Shown in pieces: positions 44,457 through 54,720 of a DNA stretch of 64,000 nt (its first letter is position 1; every line of letters begins with the position of its first letter). The DNA is taken from the NCBI GenBank assembly GCA_963932465.1, contig OZ010800.1, forward strand, positions 91,714,307 through 91,778,306, written 5' to 3'. The notes below the pieces were generated by a model. That model did not search any database. It worked only from the letters and a program-made list of their open reading frames with translations, and was not told where the DNA came from. This stretch comes from Maratus speciosus (lineage: Eukaryota > Arthropoda > Arachnida > Araneae > Salticidae). The position numbers and the translations under genes were made by a program.

Positions 44457-45229
44457 GAAATGCAATTTTTGATTAAAAAAGTTACCAGAATAAGTAGCTC
44501 ATCAGAATTTCAGAACATCAATGTACAACCACTTGTTTAACACTTTTAATTTCTGAAACTTTACGAAGTATCTTGTATGCTCATAAATATTTATGTAATT
44601 TGAAAACTTTAAAAAGCGATTTGTAGGAAATTGAATATTATGCAATGAGTGTTAAAAAACAATGACTTGTAAAGATGACGTTGAGGCTCCTGATCTGAAG
44701 ATTTACTAGTTTTACGATTGTGGATGGGAACAGCTGAAATTGGGTTTTGAAATGTATTATGCGTTTCCATAGGGTTGAATTAGACGTAATATTTTATTTT
44801 TTTTAACGGTGCAGTTTTGTTACTTTATTCTGAATGTGTTGGAAAGTGTTTCATAATCTATGCTTGACGCATGATTTTTTCTTACTTTTTTTTTAATTGG
44901 TTGATAATAGTTGCAGCTTTCAAAGTTGATTGAAAAAATATATAAAACATGAAAAAGACTTTTCGAAAATCATTTTTTCTTATGTGTTAATATTGTATTT
45001 GTTTAAGGGGGCTCAAGGCTTGTAAATTTTCAAAAAATCGATTTTTTTAAAATCTATTTTGATTATTCAGTTAATTCTGAACACAGTGCAAAAAAACGCA
45101 TAAAGATATTTACAATTTTAGCTGAGTTATAAGCATTTATATAACAATCACTTTCAAAGCCGCAAACATTTAATTGCAATTTGAATTCGCGTTTTCTCAA
45201 AACTTTTTTTTCAACTATCTGTATGATTG

Positions 45230-45261
<32 letters not shown>

Positions 45262-45524
45262 ATTTCATGGAATCGCTTAAATTTTTTTGAATGTATATAG
45301 CATCATTATCAATTGAATGAACTAATATATTTTAGATAGTTTAATATTTTGAGTATTTTTAATGAAAAAAAGTGTATTTTTTAGGGTTTTTCAAATATTC
45401 AAATTTGAGAGTTCTCTTAATAAGGCTACCTTTGAATGATAGTTGTATCCTTAATTCATTCTATAGAGTAAAGTTTCCTGATCATTTTAAACTATGTCAA
45501 TTCAACGTTATCCAATAAAAATAA

Positions 45525-46104
45525 AAAAGAGCAATATTGTGAGGAACATTTCCTGCGTACACATACTAGAAGAGAAGATGGCAGATATGTTGTAGAAATG
45601 ACAATTAAAACTGGTGGGCATGCTTAGGAAAATCAAAAGAAAATGCAAATAAGCGATTAAATCATTTACTTAAGCGATTTTACGCACAATCCAGCCATGA
45701 GATTCTTGTATAAAGATTTCATTAACGAATGTAGTACTTTGGGACACTTAGAAGAAATCTCTTTGGAAACTAATCCCAGATTTTCATATTATTTTCCTCA
45801 TCGTGGGGTATACAGACCCGATAAACCCAGCACGAAATTAAGGGTTGTCTTTGATGGTAATGCAGCTACTACCAGTGGTGTTTCTTTAAATGATGTTTTA
45901 TTAAACGGGGGATTTGTTCAAGATGAGCTTTTCGATATCATTTGTCTATTTCGAACGCACAAGTACGCCTTTACTGCCTACATTAAAAAGATGCATCGCC
46001 AGATACTAATTGCGGAAAATCAGAGAGATTTGTTGCGCATTTTGTGGAAATGTGGTGAAGAAGAACCGGTCAAAACATTTAAATTAAAGACAGTTACATA
46101 CTAA
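45525..46104 (+). pseudogene. BEL/Pao reverse transcriptase N-terminal part
   Basis: From 45697 a 135-codon frame covers the RT fingers and palm: PHRGVYRPDKPSTKLRVVFD, SGVSLNDVLLNGG, DELFDIICLFRTHKYAFTAY. The catalytic Asp expected in the A-D-I-E-K-M-Y-R motif has changed (AYIKKMHRQI), so the active site is damaged as well as interrupted. Upstream to about 45525 homology continues with stops. Confidence 0.8.
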
Positions 46105-46128
46105 ACATCGAACGCTCCTTATCTTCCC

Positions 46129-46890
46129 ACACGGACTCTAAATCAACTCGTACTTGATGAAAAAGATAATTTTCCGCTAGCATCACGTGCAGTACTTAAA
46201 AGTTTCTACGTCGACGATGTTCTAACAGGAGCTAACAGTTCAGCAGAAGCCCAACAATTGCAAGTACAATAAATCGTATTGCTTGAACGTGGCGGCATGA
46301 CCTTGCACAGATGGTGTGCTAACCACTCCGTTGTGTTAAAAATCGAAAATTGTAACAAGGAATAATCAGTCAATGATCGTGGTGAGGACCAGAGCACTGA
46401 AACTCTGGGACTATTATGGAATCCAATTCGTGAATCTTTTTTGTTTAATTCCTCAGTTAAGGAACCATTTGTGTACACGAAAAGAACTGCTCTATCAGAT
46501 ATAGTTCGAATTTACGATCCATTAGGATTACTTGGTCCTGGAATAGTTAAGGCTAAAATGTTCATACATAGATTTTGGTTTTTAAAGTTAGGTTGGAACG
46601 ATTCACTTCTAAATGATGTTAAAGATGAATTGCAACGCTTTATCAGCCAACTTCAACATATAAACAATTTAAAAATCAATCGTTTTGTTTTAAAAGAAGG
46701 ACATTCAGAAACTGAACTGCACGGTTTCTCCGATGCATCCGAGCTTGCATATGGAGCAGCCATTTATCTACGCTGTCCCACAAAATTTAATACATCTTTA
46801 AATTTACTGTGCAGCAAGTCTATGGTTGCACCATTGAAACCTTTGACTATCCCAAGACTTGAGTTGTCCGCAGCTATCTTATTGTCTTAA
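46129..46890 (+). pseudogene. BEL/Pao RT catalytic box and linker
   Basis: NQLVLDEKDNFPLASRAVLK leads to FYVDDVLTGANSSAEA. The Y-V-D-D catalytic box is intact at 46207-46218, and in-frame stops follow. The open part from 46441 carries IYDPLGLLGPGIVKAKMF, the hallmark linker of BEL/Pao, and HGFSDASELAYGAAIYLR, the start of the RNase H-like domain. Confidence 0.8.
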
Positions 46891-46905
46891 TCCGTATGTA
46901 AGGTA

Positions 46906-47190
46906 GTGAATTTACCAAAATTGAGTATTAAAAAGTTAATTTTGTGGTGTGACTCAACCATCGTCTTAGCATGGATTCAGACTCCTCCTCATCTACTCAA
47001 AAGCTTTGTGGCCAACAGAGTTTACAAAATTCAAGAGTTGACACAGACTTATCACTGGAAACATATACGTTCAGAGGACAATCCAACAGACCTTGTTTCT
47101 CGCGGACTAACCTTTGACAAGTTAATTGATTGTGAACTTTGGTGGAAGGAAACATCACATCCAATAACAACACTGACTTCGGACATGTGA
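46906..47190 (+). pseudogene. BEL/Pao RNase H region
   Basis: A frame with LILWCDSTIVLAWIQTPPH (catalytic Asp after LWC), FVANRVYKIQEL and HIRSEDNPTDLVSRGL, in the order typical of BEL/Pao. It is separated from the preceding frame by one TAA. Confidence 0.8.
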
Positions 47191-47500
47191 AAGACACTAT
47201 TGAGTTTTCATCAGAGTTAAAACTCAAAAACAAAACCACATTAACTTGTTTTAATTATGTTGAATTTATTTTGAGATTTTAAGTATTAGCAATCATTATA
47301 CTAAAATATTACGTGTTTTAAGTTTTATTTTCAGGTTTTTAGATAATACAAAAAGATCAACTGAAAAAAGAAAGGGACACGTAAGTATAGATGAATTATC
47401 AAGAGCAGAAACAATTTTGATATGGGAGGTTCAAAAAAGCGAATTTAAGGCAGAATATACTTTATTGTTAGAACGTTAGCAAATTTCTAAGAAAAGTAAA

Positions 47501-48760
47501 TTGCGATTGTTAAACCCCCTTTTGGATGCAGATAAGGTGCTAAGAGTAGGAGGTCGTTTAAATAATTGCTACCTAAATTTTGTTCAAAAACATCAATACA
47601 TTCTGCCAGCTAAGGGTAAATTGTGTAGCCTAATTGCAATTTACTACCATAAAAAATATATTTATATAGGTGCACAAGCATTGTTATGCTACTTGACGCA
47701 AAAATTCTGGACATTACAGGGAAGGAATTTTGTTAGGAAAATAACGCATGAGTGTACACTTATAACAATCCTATAACTATACAACAAATCATTGATTCGC
47801 TACCCACAGAGATTACGTCCTAGAGCACCTTTTAACTATGTGATAACAGACTTTGTTGGCCCATTTTTATAAAATAAAAGGGACAAAGAAAGGGAATTCT
47901 TAAAAAGGTGTATTTGTCAGTCTTTGTTTGCTTTGGAACTAAAGCATTGCCTCTCGAATTAGTGTCAGAATTGACCTCAGATGCATTCATTGCAACGTTT
48001 AAAAGATTCATTGCTAGGCTCAGAAAGGGCGCAGTAATCTTTTCAGATAATGCAAAAAATTTTGTTGCCGCGAACGCAGGGTTACAAAGACTGCATAATT
48101 TGCTAATACGTCCGGAAGAGAGGTTGGAAAATTAATTGTCAGAGGAGAATATTACTTGGAAATTTATTCCTCCTCCAGCACCTAATTTTGGTGGGATGTA
48201 GGAGGCACAAATAAAATCCGTAAAATATCACCTAAAGTGAACAGTAGGTAATGCAAGGCTAAGTTTCGAAGAGTTATTAACTGTAGTTGCTCAAATAGAG
48301 TCTATATTAAACTTACATCAAATCACTCCATTGTCTTCAGACGTGAATGACTTAGAGGCCTTAACGCCAGGCCACTTCTTAATCGGGAGACCTATGACAG
48401 CCATAGTTGAACCAGAATGAATTAGTATAAGCGAAAATAGACTGTCTAGATGGCATAGGATTACAAAATGCGTTCAATTGATATGGAACCGTTGGAATAA
48501 AGAGTATTTGAATACGCTTCAACAGCTTTCCAAATGGCAGTTTAAAAAAAAATAACGTAATGATAGGTACCCTAGTCTTGATAAAGTAAGACGATCTTCG
48601 TACAAATAAATACTTACTAGGACGCATTACAAATGTTTTCCCAGGTACCGATTGTAAGATTAAGGTAGTAGAAATTAAAACCTCAAGCAGAATACTTAAA
48701 AGAAGTATATCCAAAATTACGTTATTGCCACAACAAGTTTCAGAGAGTTAGTTATGAGCT
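47501..48760 (+). pseudogene. BEL/Pao integrase relic
   Basis: The N-terminal part (47501-47776) has LLDADKVLRVGGRL, then a histidine-containing zinc-binding region and LTQKFWTLQGRNFVRKI. The catalytic core follows in pieces: VITDFVGPF region near 47.84 kb, VYLSVFVCFGTKALPLELV, then FSDNAKNFVAANAGL with the second Asp. The expected Glu region near WKFIPPPAPNFGGM has a stop and the sequence EAQIKSVK. The C-terminal part shows LTPGHFLIGRPM and RLSRWHRITKCVQLIWNRWN. At least six stops interrupt it. Confidence 0.8.
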
Positions 48761-48958
48761 ATTAAAGAAGGGGGGGGGGGGAATCTTGGTTGTGTCTTTT
48801 CTCTTAATTTTTATTGCTGTATTTTTATAAATGTATTATTCTTTTTTTAAAGAAAATTGTTCTGTTGTATCATATATACTCAAACATTTGTAATGTTAAT
48901 GTTTTAGTTTCTATTATTCTATAATTGATTGAAGTTGACCCTTCAATGTCGCAGGGTA

Positions 48959-49171
48959 TGTTGGAATTATCTGTTATTATGTGCCAAATGTTGGCAACGT
49001 ACTTGTTCTCTAATGTATGTAACCATAGAAACGTAATTCGTTTTCTGCATTCTAGTTCATGTTTTTGTCTTGCCATGAGAACACGCATCGCATTGCATTG
49101 TCAATAAAGTAGAGATACAGCCCTTAAGAATGTAAGTTTATTAATTTTGTCTAATACACACCGTTACAACA
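48959..49171 (+). repeat. Candidate 3' LTR of BEL/Pao element
   Basis: Begins TGTTGGAATTATC, ends CCGTTACAACA (TGTTG..CAACA ends) and contains AATAAA near 49103. A purine tract AAGAAGG with a G-run lies at about 48766-48781, but about 175 bp separate it from this LTR, which is odd. No 5' LTR was found for comparison. Confidence 0.6.
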
Positions 49172-49842
49172 TTTTCCGTATAATAATATCTAAAATGCCA
49201 AAAATAGTCAAAATAAGTAATTTTAGAATAAAACTCATGAAATAAAAGCACGCAAGTATATTCATATTTTATAAAAAATTTACTATCATTTATACTTGAT
49301 AAAAGTATGTTTGCCATTATGATTAATTTTCTGTAATAAATATATTCTGCATAATAATGCCTTTCTATATAATTTAAAGCTAACGCTTATATTAAAAAAA
49401 CACACTTCATTTAAAGTGTCTCAAACTCCTTTGTAAACTTTAACGCGTGAGCAAGAATAGAATACTCCTTAATATAAAACATTAAGCTAAAAGCTTGTAA
49501 TTTTTTTATAAATCCTAATAAAAATACTTTTTTAAATTATAGATAAAAAAAATAGAACAGCAATAACTCCGTTCTCATAAAAGAAAAAGGTAAGCTTATT
49601 TTTTCCTCGATAATGGCTTAATTAACATCTAAGACTTTAATTGTTTGTAGATTAAATTTTCTTTTTTAATGAAATGATCTTGAAGTGCGTCAGATGTTTC
49701 ATATCAAGATTGTAAAGGCGTGTTTTTACTTAAAATAGAGTTTGAAATATTGTCGTATTTTTATGTATATATTTTCTACATATTAATATTTTTAAATGAA
49801 TAATAAAGGCTTTATAACTGACACACAATCTGACGTTGTTTT
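49172..49842. other. AT-rich noncoding DNA
   Basis: No gene recognised. Confidence 0.45.
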
Positions 49843-50278
49843 TACCCGACTACCAAGAAGGGTTATGTGTTTCACGCGTATCTGGGTGTGTGGGTTTCTT
49901 TATACCCTCGAAAGATCCCAACGGCTGGATGGATTTTAATAAATGAGGTCTCTATCGATTCGTCTTAACGTTCCAATGGTTATAGGCTAGGTTTGGTTTT
50001 TTTTATAAATTACAAATGGTGGCCGTAAAATACAAAATGGCGGTAAAGATGAAAAAAAATACGCATCATATTGAACTGTACTGTAACCTTCATTGGCATC
50101 TATAGGCCTCATCAAAACACTGTTTATAGATAGAAATTAACAATTAAATGCAACTTAAAAGTCATCAATGCAAGTAAATAAAAGCATAGGTAATTAATAT
50201 AAAAAATAAAGGTATACATTAATATTATGCAGTCATACATACAATAAATACAATAAACCCAACTGGAGTGACAAATTA

Positions 50279-50340
50279 ACCAGAGCCAGGAATCGAACCC
50301 GCGACCACAGTATACAAGACTGCTGCTCTAACCACTGAGC
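50279..50340 (-). pseudogene. tRNA-Thr(TGT)-like head, lacking 5' acceptor strand
   Basis: On the minus strand: D arm GCTC AGTGGTTA GAGC, anticodon arm CAGT-CTTGTAT-ACTG with anticodon TGT, B-box GGGTTCGATTCC, then CTCTGGT. The first 7-9 acceptor nucleotides are absent because the palindrome turns at the D arm. Confidence 0.7.
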
Positions 50341-50387
50341 AGTAGTCTTGTATACTGTGGTCCTGGGTTCGATTCCTGGCTCTGGTT
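50341..50387 (+). pseudogene. tRNA-Thr(TGT)-like head, lacking acceptor 5' strand and D arm
   Basis: Begins directly in the anticodon arm (AGTAGTCTTGTATACTG), then B-box GGGTTCGATTCC and CTCTGGTT. Six T and CACTCCAGTTGG follow at once. Confidence 0.7.
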
Positions 50388-50640
50388 ATTTTTTCACTCC
50401 AGTTGGGTTTATTGTGTTTATTGTATGTATGCCTGTATAATATTTATATATACCTTTAACTGTTGAATACATGCGTTATTTATGTGTGTATGCGTGTTTT
50501 AATATAAATTGTAGTATGTGTGTTTTATTATAAATATAAAAAATAGTTTCGCGTTGATGAGAAATAATTAATTAGTTCGCTTTTTACGCAGACGGTTTTT
50601 TTGATTTTTTAAATTTAATTTTTGTTAATTGTTATTATTT

Positions 50641-51360
50641 AAAATTCCTTTACATGATCTGCTATTTATCAGAATTACATAAACACAGTGGGGCATTGGA
50701 TAGATGTGGTAGCGTGGTAGTGTCTTTTCGAAGGCGCATGACAAAATGTATTGAAGAAAAATGTTTTATTGACATAAAACAAAAAAATTAATTCTGGATT
50801 AAAGATTTTCCCACAAAGAACAATTTGAAATATAATTGATGAAGGGGTTTTTGAGTGATATATGACAACTTCTGGATTAAGTACTAAGTCCCAATATGTT
50901 GGATAGATTGTCCATAAATCAATAGAGCCTGTGATTTACTCCGTATTGGATTAGAAAGTTCCTTACTACCGTATATGGAACACGCACAGCTTTGAGAGCT
51001 AAATTCAGTTTGTCCTTCGGCCTTGAGTCCGAATGTAGAAGTCTTTCACCCTCAGAAAACCTCCGAGAAAATATAGCATTTTGAGAGCACATCGTTCTCC
51101 ACCAGGTTAAGACCTGTACCTACTCTCTTCATAGTTTAAACGTAATTACTTTTTTCATAAAGGATCTCCTCTGATGATTCGTTGATTCTAAAAACAATAG
51201 CGACGCACTAGCTACTAGAAACGTTTTGCTAGTGATGTCACCTGCAAAGTAGTATGTGAAAGGTTGCCTGTGTTTTTGCTTCATTTTTTGCAAACACATT
51301 TACGATTTCGCCTGGCCGTGGGAAATTCCTTCGACCTCCACTCCACTTTCACTTTAGCGG
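50641..51360. other. Unassigned sequence
   Basis: No gene recognised. The segment 50.94-51.35 kb is less AT-rich than its surroundings but gives no known motif in any frame. Confidence 0.4.
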
Positions 51361-51364
51361 CGCA

Positions 51365-51886
51365 TTAGAGGAATACGAGACTCTGTATTCATCGTTCTTC
51401 TTTAATTGGGTTAAAGGACATTCTGGTATAACGAGCAACGAACTGGCCGATCAGCTGGCGAGGTCGGCAGTCGATGATTTAACTTTACAACTAACATTTC
51501 TTCCATTCCCACAATCAACATTGAAATTAGAACTTAAAAAGCAAATGCTACACCGATGGCAACAACGTTGTTCTACAGTGCAGGTGGGTGAATACACGCG
51601 TGACTTCATACCTAATGTCTCACAAAACATTTTCATAAGTAACAGATACCTGTATCTCTTTCTCACAAATCATGGACCCTTCCAACAACACTTATATACC
51701 ATAAATAAACGAGACTCACCTCTTTGCATTTGTGGATCCTTATCAACATCATTACACTATATTTTACATCGCACATTAACGTCCCACTATCACGTAAAAA
51801 AGCCACAACAGATGACACCGCCTGCCTGGCTAACTTACCTGCTCGACCGTCCAGTTCTCCTGCAACGTATAGCGGATTGTATGTAA
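51365..51886 (+). pseudogene. 3' end of a non-LTR retrotransposon ORF2 (RNase H plus C-terminal Cys motif)
   Basis: An open frame of about 173 codons ending in TAA. FFNWVKGHSGITSNELADQL is the RNase H signature (W-V-K-G-H-S-G and N-E-x-A-D) found in I/Jockey-like LINEs. Downstream, LTNHGPFQQHLYTIN and CICGSLSTSLHYI form the C-terminal Cys/His motif usual in arthropod members. Homology starts abruptly at about 51361, so the copy is 5'-truncated, as is normal for LINEs. The last part of the frame is intact. No clear poly(A) tail was found. Confidence 0.8.
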
Positions 51887-53428
51887 TTTTTAGAAGCCAA
51901 CGAATTTGTATTTACCCATCCCCTCCCTTCCTGAGCTAGTTGAGAAAACTCATTATTTTTATATTCCATTTCAGACAGGGGGCCCTGTTTTGTACATAAC
52001 GTAAAAATCTGTCTTATTTCCTTTGGTTTGTTTTATTTAGTAATTTAGCATTTTTATTATATTTATCAGCATATGCATTTCACTCAATGTTTTCCAGCTC
52101 TAATATTCAAAAAATATGTCTTGTAATTGTTTATGCATGTAAAAAACATAGTAAAATTCCTGTCAATGTATGTACTGATGACACTTCTTGTGAGTTTCAG
52201 AGTCAAAAACAGCAAACTGAATTTATTTTTCTGTATGTTATAAACTGTTTTAAAAATATTGTCATTGTTAATGTATCTTACCATATGCAGTGGATTTGAG
52301 TCTCGCCCGGGATTGCACTTATACTCTAAAGAGAAAGCTGGGTTCCCGGGGCGGTCATCCCTGCCATCCCTGTCGATGAAGTGTCTTTTTCGATGATGCA
52401 TTGGGATCGATTGATTTTATTTGATCTCCGGCAAAAATTGAGACTTTGCCAAAATAGCAGCCTGTTTTCACAAGTACGTGGGATTCTCCTATACCAGCTA
52501 GTATATGTATATTTTAGAAGGTTTCTCTGGTAAATTAGTAAATCAGTTCGATTTTCTACATTACTTTTGTGTATCTTTATCCATGATATAAAACGTTTAT
52601 GAAATTAAATAACCAATGACTAATATGTCTGAAAACATTTATTATGTTTATTGTAGTGTAAATCTAAAAATGTCATATGTTGTATAAAATGTTAATTATG
52701 ACTTTAATTAATATCGAGAAATTATGTAATAAATTAAGGGAGTTTTGCACCTTTTAGACTATTTTTTTAACTTGAGTAGTTATTAATAAGTTTTCTGAAA
52801 TTATTTTCTCAAATAAAGTAATTTAATTAATCAAAAAATTCAATTTGTAGTAAATAAAAAAAATAATAAAATAGAAATAAATAAATTCGTCATTTTTTAT
52901 TTTATTTTTCACTGAAATCGGGCTTAAGATTTTTTAGTATTTTAAAACCTGAAATATTCATAAAATTCAAAAATTTTGCTCCTACAGAAATTGATTTTTT
53001 ACCGTTTAACATTTAGCTGTTTGGTTTTTTTTTCTTTTAAATATAACTTGCAGTTCTTAATGATTGTGTAAAAATTTAAATGTTCTAACTTTTTTAAAAT
53101 TCTTAGGTATGCGTTCTTTACAGTACAAGTCCGAAATTATGATTTTAGAGGAAAATAAAAAACTACTTACACCTCTTTCTGGTTCAACTGAGTAATGACT
53201 GTTTCCCTTAATATCAATGTATTTAACCGTTAAATGTGTTTTGATAGTATAAAGCAATAATTGTCACTGTATGTTTTTGATCAGTGAGTACGGTAATATA
53301 CAAATATAGCGAATATTTCTTTCTTCTAGTGTTATGACTACTAGCTAAAAAAGTTCTTTTACTTCCCCCTTGACTTATACGCTTTTAGTCGCCCATACAT
53401 TTCTTATTTCTGATGCGAAATACGCAAC
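51887..53428. other. LINE 3' flank and AT-rich DNA
   Basis: The first ~200 bp may be LINE 3' UTR. The segment at about 52280-52400 (GGATTTGAGTCTCGCCCGGG, then GGGTTCCCGGGGCGGTCATC) is GC-rich and carries a B-box-like motif. It looks like a tRNA-derived dispersed repeat. No host gene seen. Confidence 0.4.
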
Positions 53429-53475
53429 TATATTGATTTCATACGAATTTGAATATTTCCAACTGAGTGAAAAAA

Positions 53476-53547
53476 TGCCCAGGCTGGGAATCGAACCCAG
53501 ATCCTTGGCTTACAAGGCCAATGCTTTTCCGTTTAAGCTAACTGGGC
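53476..53547 (-). tRNA. tRNA-Thr(TGT)-like gene, array copy 1
   Basis: 72 nt forming a full cloverleaf: acceptor GCCCAGT/CCTGGGC (last pair mismatched), D arm GCTT/AAGC, anticodon arm TTGGC-CTTGTAA-GCCAA, T arm CTGGG-TTCGATT-CCCAG, discriminator A. Box A TAGCTTAAACGG and box B GGTTCGATTCC are intact. A run of T follows, fit for Pol III termination. It may be a gene or a repeat-borne pseudogene. Confidence 0.65.
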
Positions 53548-53750
53548 CGACAACCAGCCAGCATATTTCGCTCAGAAAACCTTATTGGTAGAACATCTGG
53601 TCTGTCATGTAGACAGCTCAACAGAATAAACCGCAGGTAATGGAACTCCATATAAACGATGGATACGTAGATGAACTATTATTTTAATACAATCAAACTG
53701 ATTGGTAAAGTTATCATACGAATTTGAATATTTCCAACTGAGCGAAAAAA

Positions 53751-53822
53751 TGCCCAGGCTGGGAATCGAACCCAAATCCTTGGCTTACAAGGCCAATGCT
53801 TTTCCGTTTAAGCTAACTGGGC
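53751..53822 (-). tRNA. tRNA-Thr(TGT)-like gene, array copy 2
   Basis: Same structure, with one substitution in the T stem giving a T-G wobble pair. Confidence 0.6.
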
Positions 53823-54025
53823 AGACAACCAGCCAGCATATTTCGCTCAGAAAACCTTATTGGTAGAACATCTGGTCTGTCATGTAGACAGCTCAACAGA
53901 ATAAACCGCAGGTAATGGAACTCCATATAAACGATGGATACGTAGATGAACTATTCTTTTAACACAATCAAACCGATCGGTAAAGTTATCATACGAATTT
54001 GAATATTTCCAACTGAGCGAAAAAA

Positions 54026-54097
54026 TGCCCAGGCTGGGAATCGAACCCAGATCCTTGGCTTACAAGGCCAATGCTTTTCCGTTTAAGCTAACTGGGC
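54026..54097 (-). tRNA. tRNA-Thr(TGT)-like gene, array copy 3
   Basis: Identical in the tRNA part to copy 1. Confidence 0.65.
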
Positions 54098-54300
54098 CGA
54101 CAACCAGCCAGCATATTTCGCTCAGAAAACCTTATTGGTAGAACATCTGGTCTGCCATGGAGACAGCTCAACAGAATAAACCGCAGGTAATGGAACTCCA
54201 TATAAACGATGGATACGTAGATGAACTATTATTTTAACACAATCAAACTGATTGGTAAAGTTATCATACGAATTTGAATATTTCCAACTGAGCGAAAAAA

Positions 54301-54372
54301 TGCCCAGGCTGGGAATCGAACCCAGATCCTTGGCTTACAAGGCCAATGCTTTTCCGTTTAAGCTAACTGGGC
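54301..54372 (-). tRNA. tRNA-Thr(TGT)-like gene, array copy 4
   Basis: Same 72-nt sequence. It abuts the inversion point. Confidence 0.65.
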
Positions 54373-54377
54373 GGACA

Positions 54378-54445
54378 AGTTAGCTTAAACGGAAAAGCAT
54401 TGGCCTTGTAAGCCAAGGATCTGGGTTCGATTCCCAGCCTGGGCA
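54378..54445 (+). pseudogene. tRNA-Thr(TGT)-like gene, array copy 5, 5' acceptor lost
   Basis: Begins AGTTAGC directly after the turn GGGCGGACA, so the first GCCC of the acceptor strand is missing. The rest is intact, with TTTTTT after it. Confidence 0.65.
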
Positions 54446-54648
54446 TTTTTTCGCTCAGTTGGAAATATTCAAATTCGTATGATAACTTTACCAATCAGTT
54501 TGATTGTGTTAAAATAATAGTTCATCTACGTATCCATCGTTTATATGGAGTTCCATTACCTGCGGTTTATTCTGTTGAGCTGTCTACATGACAGACCAGA
54601 TGTTCTACCAATAAGGTTTTCTGAGCGAAATATGCTGGCTGGTTGTCG

Positions 54649-54720
54649 GCCCAGTTAGCTTAAACGGAAAAGCATTGGCCTTGTAAGCCAAGGATCTGGG
54701 TTCAATTCCCAGTCTGGGCA
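54649..54720 (+). tRNA. tRNA-Thr(TGT)-like gene, array copy 6
   Basis: Full 72 nt with small changes in the T arm (TTCAATTCCCAG) and acceptor (TCTGGGC). Five T follow. Confidence 0.6.

Larger units (their letters stand above)
42674..45524. other. AT-rich noncoding DNA with small repeats
   Basis: No gene recognised. The stretch at 42.94-43.19 kb (CGCGATAACTGCCGCAAAA, then GGCTTGAAATTCACTGGGCATGTTG) has the look of a dispersed arthropod repeat. A-, T- and G-runs occur near 43373-43383, 44165-44187 and 45231-45259. Confidence 0.4.
45525..49171 (+). mobile_element. BEL/Pao LTR retrotransposon, 5'-truncated relic
   Basis: The order of domains is RT, RNase H, integrase, then a candidate 3' LTR. 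The 5' LTR, gag and protease are missing. Typical BEL/Pao phrases occur throughout (HFLRTHTRREDGRYVVEM, PHRGVYRPDKPSTKLRVVFD, IYDPLGLLGPGIVKAKMF). Many stops and frame changes show that it is dead. Confidence 0.85.
50209..50532. mobile_element. Palindromic tRNA-bearing foldback element with verified empty site
   Basis: It is flanked by the 13-bp direct repeat AATATAAAAAATA at 50196-50208 and 50533-50545. The second copy of the host repeat (about 63305-63325) has this sequence once and uninterrupted, so it is the empty site. The left arm carries a tRNA-like head on the minus strand and the right arm carries one on the plus strand, meeting near 50340. Arms match through CCAACTGGAGTGA, AATAAACCC, CATACATACAATAAA and GGTATA. 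The right arm extends about 70 bp further. Confidence 0.9.
49843..50640 (+). repeat. Dispersed repeat copy 1, interrupted by a tRNA foldback
   Basis: Direct copy of 62.87-63.41 kb. Shared phrases in order: TTTATACCCT-GAAA, CCCAACRGCTGGAT, AATGAGGTCTCTAT, GATGGTTATAGGCTAGGTT-like, AAATGGCGG, CATCTATAGGCCTCATCAAAA, AACTTAAAAGTCATCAAT, GAGAAATAATTAATTAGTTCG and CGCTTTTTACGCAG. Inside it, 324 bp plus a duplicated 13 bp are extra. No protein is recognised. Confidence 0.85.

Noticed and set aside
52084..52401. 105-codon minus-strand frame containing PGRDSNP
   Set aside because: That phrase is what a tRNA B-box (GGTTCGAATCCC type) gives when translated, so it marks a tRNA-derived repeat and not a protein.
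53370..53591. 73-codon frame containing LGIEPRSLAYKANA
   Set aside because: It is the translation of the first tRNA-Thr-like copy on the wrong strand.
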